In this document: positions 25,444 through 33,670 of the stretch, one piece after another
Layout: every line of letters starts with the position of its first letter
Numbering within the stretch: the first letter of the stretch is position 1
NCBI RefSeq assembly: GCF_003217775.1
Contig: NZ_QJVJ01000015.1
Coordinates: 62,001 to 126,000, forward strand
DNA: 64,000 bases
Reading direction: 5' to 3'
Source: Paenibacillus flagellatus
GTDB lineage: Bacteria > Bacillota > Bacilli > Paenibacillales > NBRC-103111
Made by a program: the position numbers and the translations under genes
Notes under the pieces: model-generated
The model's database searches: none
What the model saw: only the letters and a program-made list of their open reading frames with translations
Told to the model about the DNA's origin: nothing

Positions 25444-26250
25444 GTGAGACCGCCTTTATGCGGCGAAGACATTCCGGATGCGATCGTGCAAACGTTGGGC
25501 GGCATCCGATCGATGGCGTTTCCCCGTCAGGGACATACGTCCGACGTCGCGATCGTCCATGCGGCCGAAGGGACGTTCGTTCTGAAACGGGCGAGCGGCC
25601 CGCTTTACGGCGGATGGCTTGCGAGAGAAAGGGACGTGTTGAGGTTGTTGTCCCGAACCGCTTTGCGGGTTCCCGCCGTTTACGGCTTTTGGGAGGAGGA
25701 GGGCGGTACCGGCGATAAGGCCGCTTGGCTGCTGATGGAGCGGTTGCCCGGACAATCGCTGCGGACGGCTTTGCAGCACGAGCGCGATTCGGCCGTCCGA
25801 TCCCGCGTCCTATACCGATTCGGCCGCCTATTGCGGGAGATTCACGCGACTCCGTGCCCGGCCGAGCTGAAGTCCGAGGGCGGCGGCTGGCTCGATGCGA
25901 TGCTGGCGCAGGCGGAGTACAATCTGGCGAACTACGATGTAGACGGGACGCCCGAGCTTTTGCAGCGATTGAAAAACGACAAGCCCGAGCCGGTCGGGCA
26001 AACGCTCATTCACGGCGATTTTACGATCGACAACGTTCTCGTGCACGAGGAACGCATAGCCGGCATCATCGATTGGAGCGGCGGCGCTTGCGGCGACCCG
26101 AGGTACGACGTCGCATTGGCCGTTCGGCCGAAGCCGAATCTGTTCCAAACGTCCGAGGATCGTCAGTCGTTTTTCGAAGGCTACGGGGAGGCGAGCTTGA
26201 CGGAGGACGAGTTCGTTTATTTCGAAAGCGGACTGTATGCGTTTTTTTAA
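25444..26250 (+). CDS. Phosphotransferase (APH/choline-kinase-fold) family protein
   Basis: A 268-residue kinase-fold protein. The catalytic loop LIHGDFTIDNVLVHEE and the metal-binding IDWSGGACGDPRYDVALA are clear, with the ATP-binding lysine in GTFVLKRASG. It is only distantly like the neighbour at 24458. Members phosphorylate antibiotics, choline, homoserine or sugars; no choice can be made. GTG 25444 follows AGGGAGGGG. It lies 41 bp before a DUF1643 gene and may be co-transcribed. Confidence 0.88.
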   Translation: MRPPLCGEDIPDAIVQTLGGIRSMAFPRQGHTSDVAIVHAAEGTFVLKRASGPLYGGWLARERDVLRLLSRTALRVPAVYGFWEEEGGTGDKAAWLLMERLPGQSLRTALQHERDSAVRSRVLYRFGRLLREIHATPCPAELKSEGGGWLDAMLAQAEYNLANYDVDGTPELLQRLKNDKPEPVGQTLIHGDFTIDNVLVHEERIAGIIDWSGGACGDPRYDVALAVRPKPNLFQTSEDRQSFFEGYGEASLTEDEFVYFESGLYAFF

Positions 26251-26291
26251 TTTTTGGAAGAGACTATTCCTTCATCGAAAGAGGTGATGTC

Positions 26292-26999
26292 GTGTTTATC
26301 GCTGCGGCCAAGCTAAAGCGCCGTTTTCTGGCAAAGGGGCGATTTTACAAGATTGCGCTGGATGGCGGAATCGAAGTGCGCTGTAGAAGCGTTTTGGACA
26401 TTATCCGAAAAGATTACGCTTGGGAGGAGAACGACCCGGACGCGCTTGTGGTCATGATGAATCCGGGAAGCAGCACGACGATAGGGCTCGCACAAGAGCA
26501 GGAAGACGGGGGAACGTACGGTCATTCGCAAGTAGATTTGGCGGAAAACATCAAAGCGACGCCATGGTACGACGCAATTCCCGATCGAACACAATACCAA
26601 GTCATGCGAATGATGAGTCATTACGGTTGGGACTATGTTCGAGTGTTGAATTTAGGCGATATTCGGGACGTCGACAGCGACGAATTTATACGAATGGTTC
26701 GGCAGTATGACAATCCGCATTTCAGTATTTTCTCGCCGGATCGAGACGAAGAACGGCGGGCTTTACTTGAAGGTTTAACGGATAAGCCGATTGTGGCGGC
26801 CTGGGGAGTCTCGCCGGCGTTGGAGGAATTGGCGGTCCAAGCCATGCGATGCTTGCCCGGCGTCGTTCATGGGCTTAAAGGGGAAATGGATTATCAATAC
26901 TTCCATCCTTTGCCTCGAAAATGGGGGGAGCCCCGGAAATGGCTGGAGCGCTTTTTGCAAGAAGTACGATTTGAAAAGACCGAGAGCCGGACTAGTTAA
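26292..26999 (+). CDS. DUF1643-domain protein
   Basis: A 235-residue protein with the DUF1643 signature: ALVVMMNPGSSTT, followed by QYQVMRMMSHYGWDYVRVLNL and, near the C-terminus, ARWG-type 'VAAWGV' and YFHPLPRKWGEP. The family is widespread, uncharacterised and cytoplasmic. I chose GTG 26292 because AAAGAGGTGAT is directly upstream and the domain begins just after; the open frame extends 189 codons upstream but that part overlaps the phosphotransferase gene in another frame and is a shadow. Confidence 0.85.
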   Translation: MFIAAAKLKRRFLAKGRFYKIALDGGIEVRCRSVLDIIRKDYAWEENDPDALVVMMNPGSSTTIGLAQEQEDGGTYGHSQVDLAENIKATPWYDAIPDRTQYQVMRMMSHYGWDYVRVLNLGDIRDVDSDEFIRMVRQYDNPHFSIFSPDRDEERRALLEGLTDKPIVAAWGVSPALEELAVQAMRCLPGVVHGLKGEMDYQYFHPLPRKWGEPRKWLERFLQEVRFEKTESRTS

Positions 27000-27030
27000 T
27001 CAAACTCCAATGGGTCGAAAAACGGTGCCG

Positions 27031-27060
27031 AAAAAACGCGAGGCCGCCCGACGGGCGGCC
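27031..27060 (-). terminator. Terminator of the MerR/CMD operon
   Basis: GGCCGCCC (27042-27049) pairs with GGGCGGCC (27053-27060); on the minus strand a run of six T follows a short gap. It ends four bases before the stop of the upstream gene. Confidence 0.75.
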
Positions 27061-27063
27061 CGC

Positions 27064-27864
27064 TTAACGTTCGCTTTCGCGGCGGGCATCCGGCGAAGAG
27101 GTGCCGAATAGCGCTTTCGCGACGGTTATCGCGTTCAGCACTTTGGGAAAGCCGGTATACGGGGCGCATTGCAGCAGCGCCTCGACGATTTCCTGCTTCG
27201 ACAGGCCGACGCGAACGGAAGCATGGAGATGGACGCGCAGCTGCGGCTCGCATCCGCCCTGGGCGACCAAGGCGCCGAGCGTGACGAGCTGGCGCTGCCG
27301 GGGAGTCAAGCCCGATCGGCTGTAAATTTCGCCGAACGCGAATTCGACAAGCTGGTCCGCCAAGAGCGGCGCGATATCGGCGAGAGAGTCGACGACCGCG
27401 GCGCCGTGGCTGCCGTCGATCTCGTCCAGCTTGGCCAGCCCTCCCTCCCGCCGTTCCTCGGCATGATGGAGAAATTCGTCCTCGACGGTTACCTCGATCC
27501 GCTCTTCCTCGAAAAGCCGCTTCGCGACGCCGATTGCATTCAACGCGCGGGGGAAGCCGCAAAACGGAATGCAGTGGGTGGCGATTTCGACGATTTCGTT
27601 CGGCGTCATTCCGACTTTCAGACCGAACCGCATATGCCATGTCAGCTGATTCGGCGTATCGCCCAACGCCAGAAGAGACGCGATCACGACCGTCTCTCGC
27701 TCGGAATAGGAGAGGACGGGGTTGCGGAACAATTGGCCGAAAAACTCGATAATATATCGGCCGATGTGCGGAGAAACGGCGTTCAAGCCGTCGAGAACGG
27801 CTTGGATGCCGGCTTCGTCCGTTTCCCGGAACAGCCGCTTGCCGAATGCAAAAGATTCGTTCAT
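27064..27864 (-). CDS. Tandem carboxymuconolactone-decarboxylase (CMD) domain protein
   Basis: A 266-residue protein made of two AhpD-like CMD domains (residues ~20-110 and ~155-255). The first has ATHCIPFCGFPRALNAI with a CxxxC pair; the second has LLQCAPYTGFPKVLNAI with one cysteine. In this family such motifs support decarboxylase or thiol-peroxidase-type activity; several Firmicute members belong to electrophile-stress operons with MerR regulators. The start overlaps the MerR stop by four bases (ATGA), with GGGAGGAGAGG upstream, so it is coupled to the regulator. Likely role: detoxification of electrophiles or peroxides. Confidence 0.88.
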   Translation of the reverse strand: MNESFAFGKRLFRETDEAGIQAVLDGLNAVSPHIGRYIIEFFGQLFRNPVLSYSERETVVIASLLALGDTPNQLTWHMRFGLKVGMTPNEIVEIATHCIPFCGFPRALNAIGVAKRLFEEERIEVTVEDEFLHHAEERREGGLAKLDEIDGSHGAAVVDSLADIAPLLADQLVEFAFGEIYSRSGLTPRQRQLVTLGALVAQGGCEPQLRVHLHASVRVGLSKQEIVEALLQCAPYTGFPKVLNAITVAKALFGTSSPDARRESER

Positions 27865-28256
27865 CGTTCCTCTCCTCCCTTGCCGGGGCGGTCCATTTCC
27901 CATTTCCGGTATGTGTCGATTTTCTCCACGATCACGTCGTAATGCTCTTGCAGCTTCGCAATTTGTTCGGCCAGCTTCGCCTTGTGGGCTTCGAGCAGCA
28001 ATCTCCTTTCCCGGGTCGTTGCGGGCCCTTGCCTCCTTAGGTCGGCAATCCGCTGCATTTGCCTGATGCTCATGCCCGTCGTGCGAAGCCGGGCCAGGAA
28101 CCGGATCCAGGCCAAATCGTCGGCCGAATAGCGGCGGCGTCCGTTCGTCTCGCGGGCGATGGCGTGGATCAGGCCGTTTCGTTCGTAGTAGCGCAGCGTG
28201 TGCGCGGTAATGCCCGTCAGCTCGGCGACGGCTTGTATGCTCAAATAAGGTTCCAT
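27861..28256 (-). CDS. MerR-family regulator without cysteine
   Basis: A 131-residue MerR regulator: HTH at 1-70 (YLSIQAVAELTGITAHTLRYYERNGLI) and a coiled-coil to the C-terminus. In B. subtilis, AdhR and its YraC (CMD) partner form an aldehyde-stress system with a sensing cysteine in the ...CLRxTGM region. Here the corresponding segment is FLARLRTTGM, and the protein has no cysteine at all, so sensing must differ. Its promoter has the 19-bp spacer typical of MerR activation. The predicted transcription start falls on the A of the ATG, so the mRNA may be leaderless. Confidence 0.9.
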   Translation of the reverse strand: MEPYLSIQAVAELTGITAHTLRYYERNGLIHAIARETNGRRRYSADDLAWIRFLARLRTTGMSIRQMQRIADLRRQGPATTRERRLLLEAHKAKLAEQIAKLQEHYDVIVEKIDTYRKWEMDRPGKGGEER

Positions 28257-28262
28257 AGCGGT

Positions 28263-28293
28263 ATTGTACCTCTTCGAGCGCGCTCGAAGTCAA
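28263..28293 (-). promoter_or_regulatory. MerR-type promoter with 18-bp palindrome in a 19-bp spacer
   Basis: On the minus strand TTGACT (28293-28288) and TACAAT (28268-28263) are 19 bp apart. The spacer region contains the perfect palindrome CTTCGAGCGCGCTCGAAG (28272-28289). Long spacers with a central dyad are the hallmark of promoters activated by MerR twisting of DNA. Only six bases separate the -10 from the ATG. Confidence 0.85.
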
Positions 28294-28313
28294 CCGTCCG
28301 ATGAAGGCGATTG

Positions 28314-28757
28314 TCACTCCCCCATATTGCTGACAAATAGCGGCTTCCCTTCGCTCAGCAGCCGCGGAATCATGTCCTGCACGAGGAAGGGCAGGACGTT
28401 ATGGCGCCTAAGCTCCTCCACGGTCGGCTCGATCCAATAAAATTCCAGATGGGACTCCGCCGATGGCGGGGCCGCGTCCGACGTCAGCCCGTCGCACCGG
28501 ACTTCGAACAGATGGTTGATTTCATGATAATGGTTCTCCTCCATCCCGAACTCCACGACGCCAAGAAACCGGACGATATCGCAGGACGTAACGCCCAGCT
28601 CCTCGCGGAGTTCGCGCTTCAGCGCCGCTTCGGCGCCTTCCCCGAGCTCGACGCCGCCCCCGGGCAAAAACGAATGGGCGCCTTTCATCCGGACGACCAG
28701 CATCCGGTTGCGATCGATAATCAAGGCGCGCGCGATATGACGGAACGTTATGCTCAA
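28314..28757 (-). CDS. Nudix hydrolase
   Basis: A 147-residue Nudix enzyme with the box GGGVELGEGAEAALKRELREELGV (residues ~33-56; G-x5-E-x7-RE-x2-EE-x-G), which binds Mg and hydrolyses nucleoside diphosphate-linked compounds. The N-terminus (ARALIIDRNRMLVVRM) and C-terminus fit small stand-alone Nudix proteins. The start codon is TTG 28757, with GGAGGGTGA about eight bases upstream. Substrate unknown. It lies upstream of the MerR operon on the same strand, without obvious linkage. Confidence 0.9.
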   Translation of the reverse strand: MSITFRHIARALIIDRNRMLVVRMKGAHSFLPGGGVELGEGAEAALKRELREELGVTSCDIVRFLGVVEFGMEENHYHEINHLFEVRCDGLTSDAAPPSAESHLEFYWIEPTVEELRRHNVLPFLVQDMIPRLLSEGKPLFVSNMGE

Positions 28758-28937
28758 ACTCGGTCACCCTCCTCCACAAATTGGAACCACATCTATTCGC
28801 TACGGCCCCGGCCGTTTCCTGCCGGAGGGACCGCTCCGCGCCGGATCGAAGGCCGCCGGGGAAGGAATTTGCCCTCCTTCTCGCGAATCCGTATATCGAC
28901 AATCATCGACAAGGCCGGAAGGGCAAGGAGCGCTACC

Positions 28938-31900
28938 ATGAACAAGCAATGGCTCGCGATCGTCGCGGGCGTTATTCTGGTCTTGATTTTGCCGGCCTAT
29001 ACGGTCGCCCAGATGCTCGTAACCCATAACCGGAATCCCGTGGCGAGCTCGGGGCTGCTCGACCTGAGCGGCTGGAGCTTCTCCGCGGACGGTGCGGTCC
29101 GGCTGAACGGCGAGTGGGAATTTTACCGGAACCGGCTGCTGACCCCCGACGATTTCGATCCGGCCCGGTCGTCCGGAGAGATGCCGAAGCCGACCGGCAC
29201 GGTTACGCTGCCGGGCAAATGGAACGATTACATAGCCGAGGACGGCGAGCCCGCTCCGACCGGCTTCGGCACCTTTCGACTGACGGTACGGCTGCCGGAC
29301 GACGCGGAAGGCGTATACGGCATCCGGACGACCAACATCCGGACCGCGAACCGTATTTTCGCAGCCGGTCAAGAAGCGGGGGCGAGCGGTGTACCGGGGC
29401 GTTCGCCGGACGATGCGCGCCCCGGCAACATCCCGTATGTCGGCTTCGTTCACGTATCCGGCACCGAGGCGGACATCATCGTTCAAGTGTCCAACTTCGT
29501 CTATTCCTCCGGCGGCGTCTTCTCGCCGATCTTGTTCGGGGACGTGCACTCGGTTACGGACAGCAGGGAGTTCGGGCTGTTCGCCGATTGGATGACGCTG
29601 GCCGGTTTTTTGATCCCTGCGCTCTACTTTTTGTTTTTGTACCGGCTAAGGCGGCGGGAACGCTCGCTGCTGCACCTGGGCTTGTTTTGCCTATCCGCGA
29701 TCGTCTACGTGGCGACGCACGGGGAGAAGCTGCTCGCCGGGGCGTGGCCCGGAATGCCGTACGAGACGTTTCTCAAGACGCAGCTGGTCTCGTCGGCTTT
29801 CGTCTATTACTTTCTGATGCGCTATGTGGAGGCGGCCATCCCGGGCTCCGTTCACCGGATCGCCCTCCGTCTGTGCGACGTCGCGACCGTCGCGGCCGTG
29901 ATCGTCGCGGTCGGGCTGCCGACGCTCGTGTTCTCCAAGCTGGAGCCGTTCCTGTTCGTGTACAGCCTGCTGACCGTCATCTACATGGCCGTCGCCATGG
30001 TGCGCGGAATGCGCGAGCGGTCGGAGGATGCCGTATTTATGCTGATCGGCGTTGTCAGCATCCTGCTGGTCATTCTCCTCAATCTGGTCAGCTTGGGCGG
30101 CATGACGGACGCTCAGATGCTCGTCCCGTTCGAGATGCTGCTGTTCGTCATAACGCAGGCGCTGCTGCTTGCGGGACGTTTCGCCCGAACGTTCGAGGAA
30201 GTGGAGCAGCTGTCCCGGAAGCTGCTGACGCTCGACGGCTTGAAGGACGAATTCATGGCGAACACGTCCCACGAGCTGCGTACCCCGCTTCACGGCATCG
30301 TCAACATCGCCCAGTCGCTGCTCGAAGGGGCGTCCGGCAAGCTGAACGGGAAGCAGGCCAACGACCTGTCGATGATCGTATCGACCGGCAAACGGTTGTC
30401 CGCCCTCATCAACGACATTCTCGACTTCGGAAAGCTCAAGAACGGCGAAATCGTCCTGAAGCGCCAACCGGTCGATCTGCGGGCGGTCGTCGGATCGGTG
30501 ATGGACGTCACGCTTCATCTGGCGGGCAGCAAGCCGATCCGGTTCGTGCAGCGATGGCCGGACCGGCTGCCGTGGCTCGATACGGACGAGGATCGGCTTC
30601 GGCAAATTTTGTACAACCTGCTCGGCAATGCGGTCAAGTTTACGCACCGGGGCGAAATTCGCGTGGAAGCCGAAGTCGGAGAAAGCGGCGTAACCATCTC
30701 GGTAACGGATACGGGGATCGGCATCGAGCCGGAACGGCTGGACGATATTTTCAAAGCGTACGACCAGGCCGGCGCCACGGCGCACAGGGAATACAGCGGT
30801 ACCGGACTCGGCTTGAGCATTACGAAAAAGCTGGTGGAGCTGGGCGGAGGCCGAATCTGGGTCGAGTCGGAGCCGGGACGCGGTTCGGCATTCCGCTTCA
30901 CGCTCCCGTCCGCGGACGTGCCGCCGGATGCGGAGCGCAAGACGGCTGTCGTTCCGCTGGCCGGAACGGCCTCCGGCGACGGCGAGGCGCAGGCGGAGGA
31001 CGACGTGCCGGGCGTCGGCCCGGAAAGCGAGCGGTTCACCGTCCTCCTCGTGGACGACGACCCGGTCAACTTGCAGGTGCTGCGCAACCTCCTCTCCATC
31101 GAGAGCTACAGACTCGTCGCCGTCGGCGACGGAGCGGCGGCGACGGCGTACATCGACTCGGGGAAGCCGGTCGATCTGCTCATTGCGGATTGGATGATGC
31201 CGGGCATGTCCGGCATCGAGCTGTGCCGGTCGGTCCGCCGGCGGTACTCCTTGTTCGAGCTGCCCGTTCTTCTGCTGACGGCCCGAGGCTTGCCGGACGA
31301 CGTCCGTGTCGGCTTTCAGGCGGGGGCGAACGATTTTCTGCGGAAGCCCGTCGACGCCGACGAGCTGAGAGCGCGCGTCCGCACGCTGCTGGCGCTGCGC
31401 GATTCGGTCCGCAAGGCGATATCGTCGGAGCTCGCGTTTTTGCAGGCGCAGATCAAGCCGCATTTTCTGTACAACGCCTTGAACACGATCGTCGCGCTGC
31501 TGCCGTCCGATCCGGACAAGACGACGAGGCTGCTGCTCGAGCTGAGCCATTACTTGCGCGGCAGCTTCGATTTTCAGAACCGTGAGCAGCTGACGACGCT
31601 GCGCAAGGAGCTGGCGCTCGTCCATTCGTACCTCGCGCTGGAACAAGCCCGGTTCGAGGAGCGGCTCGAGGTCGTCTACGACATTGATGCCGAACTGAAC
31701 GGTCTCGTGCCGCCGCTGTGCATTCAGCCGATCGTGGAAAACGCGATCCGGCACGGCGTCATGCAAAAGGAAGAGGGCGGGACGGTGCGCATTACGATTC
31801 GGGAGACGGTCGGAACGATCGGGATCGCCGTAGCGGACGACGGAGTGGGGATGGAGCCGGAACGCGCCGCATCCGTCTTGGCCGGCGTCGTCCGTGAAGG

Positions 31901-32048
31901 CGGCGAGGGCGTCAGCGGCGTCGGGCTTCGCAACATTCACGCGCGGCTGCTGACGCTGTTCGGCAAAGGGCTGACGATCGACAGCGGCGTCGGCCGGGGG
32001 ACGGCCGTCCGCTTCGAGGTGCCCGACGCGTCCCGCATGCGGCGCTAG
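28938..32048 (+). CDS. 7TM hybrid sensor kinase with two kinase modules (HisKA and LytS type)
   Basis: A 1036-residue membrane kinase. Order: signal/TM helix; extracellular jelly-roll-like domain (~80-200); 7TM-DISM-type membrane bundle (~215-420); HisKA with His445 (NTSHELRTPLHG); HATPase_c (~560-670); REC domain with DDD at 706-708 and phospho-acceptor Asp751 (LLIADWMMPGMSG); then a LytS/YesM-type module with His842 (QIKPHFLYN) and a second HATPase (IVENAIRHG, ~930-1020). Two different kinase types in one chain is unusual; the REC may gate the second. ATG 28938 follows AAGGAG at seven bases. The response-regulator gene begins 25 bp downstream and is the probable target. Confidence 0.88.
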   Translation: MNKQWLAIVAGVILVLILPAYTVAQMLVTHNRNPVASSGLLDLSGWSFSADGAVRLNGEWEFYRNRLLTPDDFDPARSSGEMPKPTGTVTLPGKWNDYIAEDGEPAPTGFGTFRLTVRLPDDAEGVYGIRTTNIRTANRIFAAGQEAGASGVPGRSPDDARPGNIPYVGFVHVSGTEADIIVQVSNFVYSSGGVFSPILFGDVHSVTDSREFGLFADWMTLAGFLIPALYFLFLYRLRRRERSLLHLGLFCLSAIVYVATHGEKLLAGAWPGMPYETFLKTQLVSSAFVYYFLMRYVEAAIPGSVHRIALRLCDVATVAAVIVAVGLPTLVFSKLEPFLFVYSLLTVIYMAVAMVRGMRERSEDAVFMLIGVVSILLVILLNLVSLGGMTDAQMLVPFEMLLFVITQALLLAGRFARTFEEVEQLSRKLLTLDGLKDEFMANTSHELRTPLHGIVNIAQSLLEGASGKLNGKQANDLSMIVSTGKRLSALINDILDFGKLKNGEIVLKRQPVDLRAVVGSVMDVTLHLAGSKPIRFVQRWPDRLPWLDTDEDRLRQILYNLLGNAVKFTHRGEIRVEAEVGESGVTISVTDTGIGIEPERLDDIFKAYDQAGATAHREYSGTGLGLSITKKLVELGGGRIWVESEPGRGSAFRFTLPSADVPPDAERKTAVVPLAGTASGDGEAQAEDDVPGVGPESERFTVLLVDDDPVNLQVLRNLLSIESYRLVAVGDGAAATAYIDSGKPVDLLIADWMMPGMSGIELCRSVRRRYSLFELPVLLLTARGLPDDVRVGFQAGANDFLRKPVDADELRARVRTLLALRDSVRKAISSELAFLQAQIKPHFLYNALNTIVALLPSDPDKTTRLLLELSHYLRGSFDFQNREQLTTLRKELALVHSYLALEQARFEERLEVVYDIDAELNGLVPPLCIQPIVENAIRHGVMQKEEGGTVRITIRETVGTIGIAVADDGVGMEPERAASVLAGVVREGGEGVSGVGLRNIHARLLTLFGKGLTIDSGVGRGTAVRFEVPDASRMRR

Positions 32049-32072
32049 CGAACGAACGAAGGGAGTCGTGTC

Positions 32073-33206
32073 ATGAAAGCGATTTTGATCGACGACGAGA
32101 AGCCGGCGCTGCTTCAGCTCGAGAGACTGATCGAGGCTCACGGCGGCATAAGCGTGGCGGGGAAATTTACCCGGGCCCAGGAAGCGCTCGACCATTTGGC
32201 GAGGGAGAAGGCGGACGTCGTGTTTTTGGATATCGGCATGCCGGGCATGAACGGGCTGGAGGCGGGCGAACGGCTTCACCGCATCGATCCGGACGTCCAA
32301 ATCGTCTACGTGACGGCCTACAACGAGTATGCGGTCGAAGCGTTCGAGCTGCACGCCATGGATTATTTGCTGAAGCCGGTCGATCCGGAACGGTTCGCCA
32401 AGACGGCGAGCCGGCTCGATGCGCATCTTCGGCTCGTACGAGCGGTTGCGGAGACGACCGCCCCCGCGGGGACGACGGTATCGTGCTTCAAGCGGCTGAC
32501 GCTGGACGAATCGCTCGGGGTCGGCGGCCAGCTCAAGTGGAGGACGCAGAAAGCGCAGGAGCTGTTCGCGTTTCTTCTTCATCAAAGGAGCAAATGGATA
32601 ACGAAGGATGCGATTCTGGAGGCGCTCTGGCCCGAGCTCGGGCTCGACAGAGCGGTGACGCAGCTGCATACGACGGTTTATCTGGTTCGTAAAATGTTAA
32701 AGGAGTGGGGCATCGGCGCGAAGATCGAATACGCCCAAGACGGCTACTGTCTCCTGCAGGAAGGCTTCGTGACGGATGTGGAGCTGTTCGAGCGCGATAC
32801 GGCGATGCAGCGCGTGGAGACGGAGCGGGATTGGCAGAGGCTCGACCGCGCGCTGGCCTCCTACCGGGGCGACTATCTGGAAGAGCACGACTACCCGTGG
32901 GCGGAGCCGGCGAGAGAGGAGCTGTACCGGCAGTTCATCCGGTCGAGCTTTCTGGCGGCCGCTTATGAGCGAATCGCAGGACGGGGGCGGGATGCGGTTC
33001 GGCGGCTGTCGGCGCTCCGGGAGAAGGAGCCGTACTCCGAGGAGCTGTGCCGGACGATGATGGAGACATACGCCTCGCTGGGGGATTATGCCGGCCTGGC
33101 GAGCCATTACGAATCGTTCGTCGCGCAGCTTCGGGACGAGCTGGACGCCCGGCCGGACGGACAGACGGTGCGGTTATACGAACGGTTGATGAGCGCAGCC
33201 GAATAA
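32073..33206 (+). CDS. Response regulator with winged-helix and BTAD (SARP-type) domains
   Basis: A 377-residue regulator: REC domain at 1-120 (Asp53 in VVFLDIGMPGMNG, Lys in YLLKPVDPE), OmpR-type winged helix at ~140-235 (KAQELFAFLLH, ITKDAILEALW, LHTTVYLVRKML), and a bacterial transcriptional activator (BTAD) TPR-like domain at ~240-370 (YPWAEPAREELYRQF). This REC-wHTH-BTAD order is known for LytTR-kinase-partnered regulators in Paenibacillaceae. It follows the dual kinase by 25 bp and is surely its partner. The target genes are not visible here. Confidence 0.9.
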   Translation: MKAILIDDEKPALLQLERLIEAHGGISVAGKFTRAQEALDHLAREKADVVFLDIGMPGMNGLEAGERLHRIDPDVQIVYVTAYNEYAVEAFELHAMDYLLKPVDPERFAKTASRLDAHLRLVRAVAETTAPAGTTVSCFKRLTLDESLGVGGQLKWRTQKAQELFAFLLHQRSKWITKDAILEALWPELGLDRAVTQLHTTVYLVRKMLKEWGIGAKIEYAQDGYCLLQEGFVTDVELFERDTAMQRVETERDWQRLDRALASYRGDYLEEHDYPWAEPAREELYRQFIRSSFLAAAYERIAGRGRDAVRRLSALREKEPYSEELCRTMMETYASLGDYAGLASHYESFVAQLRDELDARPDGQTVRLYERLMSAAE

Positions 33207-33281
33207 ATCGTGGGGAAGCAAACGTGCCCTCGCCGAAACGCGGCGGGGGTATTCGGCGTTGCTGTGGATGTCGTATATTTC

Positions 33282-33312
33282 TTTACAGTTATATAACCGT
33301 ATGGTAATATAA
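33282..33312 (+). promoter_or_regulatory. ArsR promoter with overlapping 24-bp operator
   Basis: TTTACA (33282-33287) and TAATAT (33305-33310) are 17 bp apart. The imperfect palindrome at 33289-33312 (arms TTATATAACC and GGTAATATAA, 4-bp spacer, one mismatch) covers the spacer and -10. The predicted start of transcription (~33317) coincides with the ATG. Confidence 0.75.
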
Positions 33313-33316
33313 AGGC

Positions 33317-33667
33317 ATGAAAACCGACATCTTATTCGAAGTGCTGGCCGAATCGAACCGGAGGACGATTCTCGATTGCTTGCGGCAAAAGGAGCGTTCG
33401 GTCGGCGAGCTGGTCGCCTTGTCGTCGCTCAGTCAGCCCGGCATATCGAAGCATTTGCGCATCTTGCGGGAAGCCGGCCTCGTATCCGTGCGCAAAGACG
33501 CGCAGAGACATCTGTATTACTTGCGGCCGGAGCCTTTGGCCGAGCTCGACCGTTGGCTGGAGCCTTACCGGACGTTCTGGTCCGGCAAGCTGGATGCGTT
33601 GGAACGGCATCTGGACGACATGGACGAGACGGAGCAACGCGCGCGAATCGATCATAAGGAGGAATAA
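33317..33667 (+). CDS. ArsR-family winged-helix regulator
   Basis: A 116-residue ArsR-type regulator (FEVLAESNRRTILDCL, LSQPGISKHLRILREAGLV, YYLRPEPLAELDRWLEPY), without the cysteine pair of metal sensors. It lies four bases before an SRPBCC gene, a very common pairing in which the regulator controls an AHSA1-type protein. The start ATG 33317 follows only AAAGG directly, and the promoter predicts transcription from or beside this ATG, so translation may be leaderless. Confidence 0.92.
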   Translation: MKTDILFEVLAESNRRTILDCLRQKERSVGELVALSSLSQPGISKHLRILREAGLVSVRKDAQRHLYYLRPEPLAELDRWLEPYRTFWSGKLDALERHLDDMDETEQRARIDHKEE

Positions 33668-33670
33668 GCA

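Noticed and set aside
25725-26291. Long N-terminal extension of the DUF1643 protein
   Set aside because: It overlaps the phosphotransferase gene in another frame, has arginine-rich shadow composition, and a good ribosome binding site marks GTG 26292.
28401-28937. N-terminal extension of the hybrid kinase
   Set aside because: The extra 179 codons overlap the Nudix gene on the opposite strand; AAGGAG and a signal-type helix mark ATG 28938.
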